Origin: Lindgomyces ingoldianus
Lineage: Eukaryota; Ascomycota; Dothideomycetes; Pleosporales; Lindgomycetaceae
Assembly (NCBI RefSeq): GCF_010093535.1
Contig: NW_022985224.1
Location: forward strand, 1 to 17,482
Length of the DNA stretch: 17,482 nucleotides
Direction of reading: 5' to 3'
Shown here in pieces: positions 17,303 to 17,482 of this stretch. Under the pieces are notes generated by a model. That model was not told where the DNA came from. It was given only the letters and a program-made list of their open reading frames with translations, and made no database searches. A program made the translations under genes and the position numbers. Each line of letters opens with the position of its first letter. The stretch's first letter is position 1.

Positions 17303-17482
17303 TCCCTAATTATCCTAGCTGCGTACTACAGTTTGCAGAGATATACTGTAGTTTACAGCAATATGCTTCTACTCACGCCGCCAGTTAATCCTAGCTAACA
17401 ATCTTAGGCACCAGCCTATTACACAGGCATTCTATCTACGCCCACGTTCTAGGTATAGTATTCTATGCAATTACGTCACCCT
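17303..17482. other. Unassigned non-RIPed end of window
   Basis: At 17324-17370 two related words, TACTACAGTTTGCAG and TACTGTAGTTTACAGC, stand in tandem. They resemble the AT-rich array at 6880-7340. Otherwise no coding or structural signal is seen. Confidence 0.4.

Overview
The window looks like a repeat-filled, gene-poor block from a filamentous ascomycete (Pezizomycotina) that carries repeat-induced point mutation (RIP). Every coding relic is broken mainly by C-to-T / G-to-A type changes, CAG/CAA and CGA/TGG codons have become stops, long stretches are extremely TA-rich, and sharp borders separate these from short GC-rich islands. No intact protein-coding gene, rRNA, tRNA or CRISPR array is visible. 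Motif assignments were read by eye from hand translation and no database search was possible.

Layout. 1-445: GC-rich tandem repeat of about 185 bp. 446-678: unassigned non-RIPed DNA. 679-6320: a complete but dead Ty3/gypsy LTR retrotransposon on the minus strand, with 297-bp LTRs, a polypurine tract, reverse transcriptase, RNase H and integrase remnants. 6321-7340: T-rich and AT-rich tandem arrays, interrupted by an un-RIPed 227-bp solo LTR (6512-6738) with a perfect 5-bp target duplication. 7340-9300: AT-rich filler, a RIPed copy (about 7795-8005) and a GC-rich copy (about 8815-9005) of one repeat, a 66-bp tandem duplication and a 35-bp tandem array whose units resemble a tRNA T-arm.

9304-about 14800: a large minus-strand pseudogene with recognisable SNF2-type helicase motifs (Q-like motif, Walker A, Ia, probable II, III, IV, V, VI), a lysine-rich tail and an RGG-like C-terminus. 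15061-15937: low-complexity and hairpin DNA. 15938-17231: a 1.29-kb cassette bounded by 182-bp inverted repeats. It holds one minus-strand reading frame of 284 codons interrupted by eight RIP-type stops. 17232-17482: a hairpin and unassigned DNA.

A recurring theme is a dispersed family of palindromes (about nine members, 7.8-17.3 kb). Most have a purine-rich left arm, a G-run, a centre related to GGTACTAGTACC, a C-run and a pyrimidine-rich right arm. Several lie inside the SNF2 pseudogene and one sits where its reading frame changes. Together with the inverted-repeat cassette this is the least explained content of the window.
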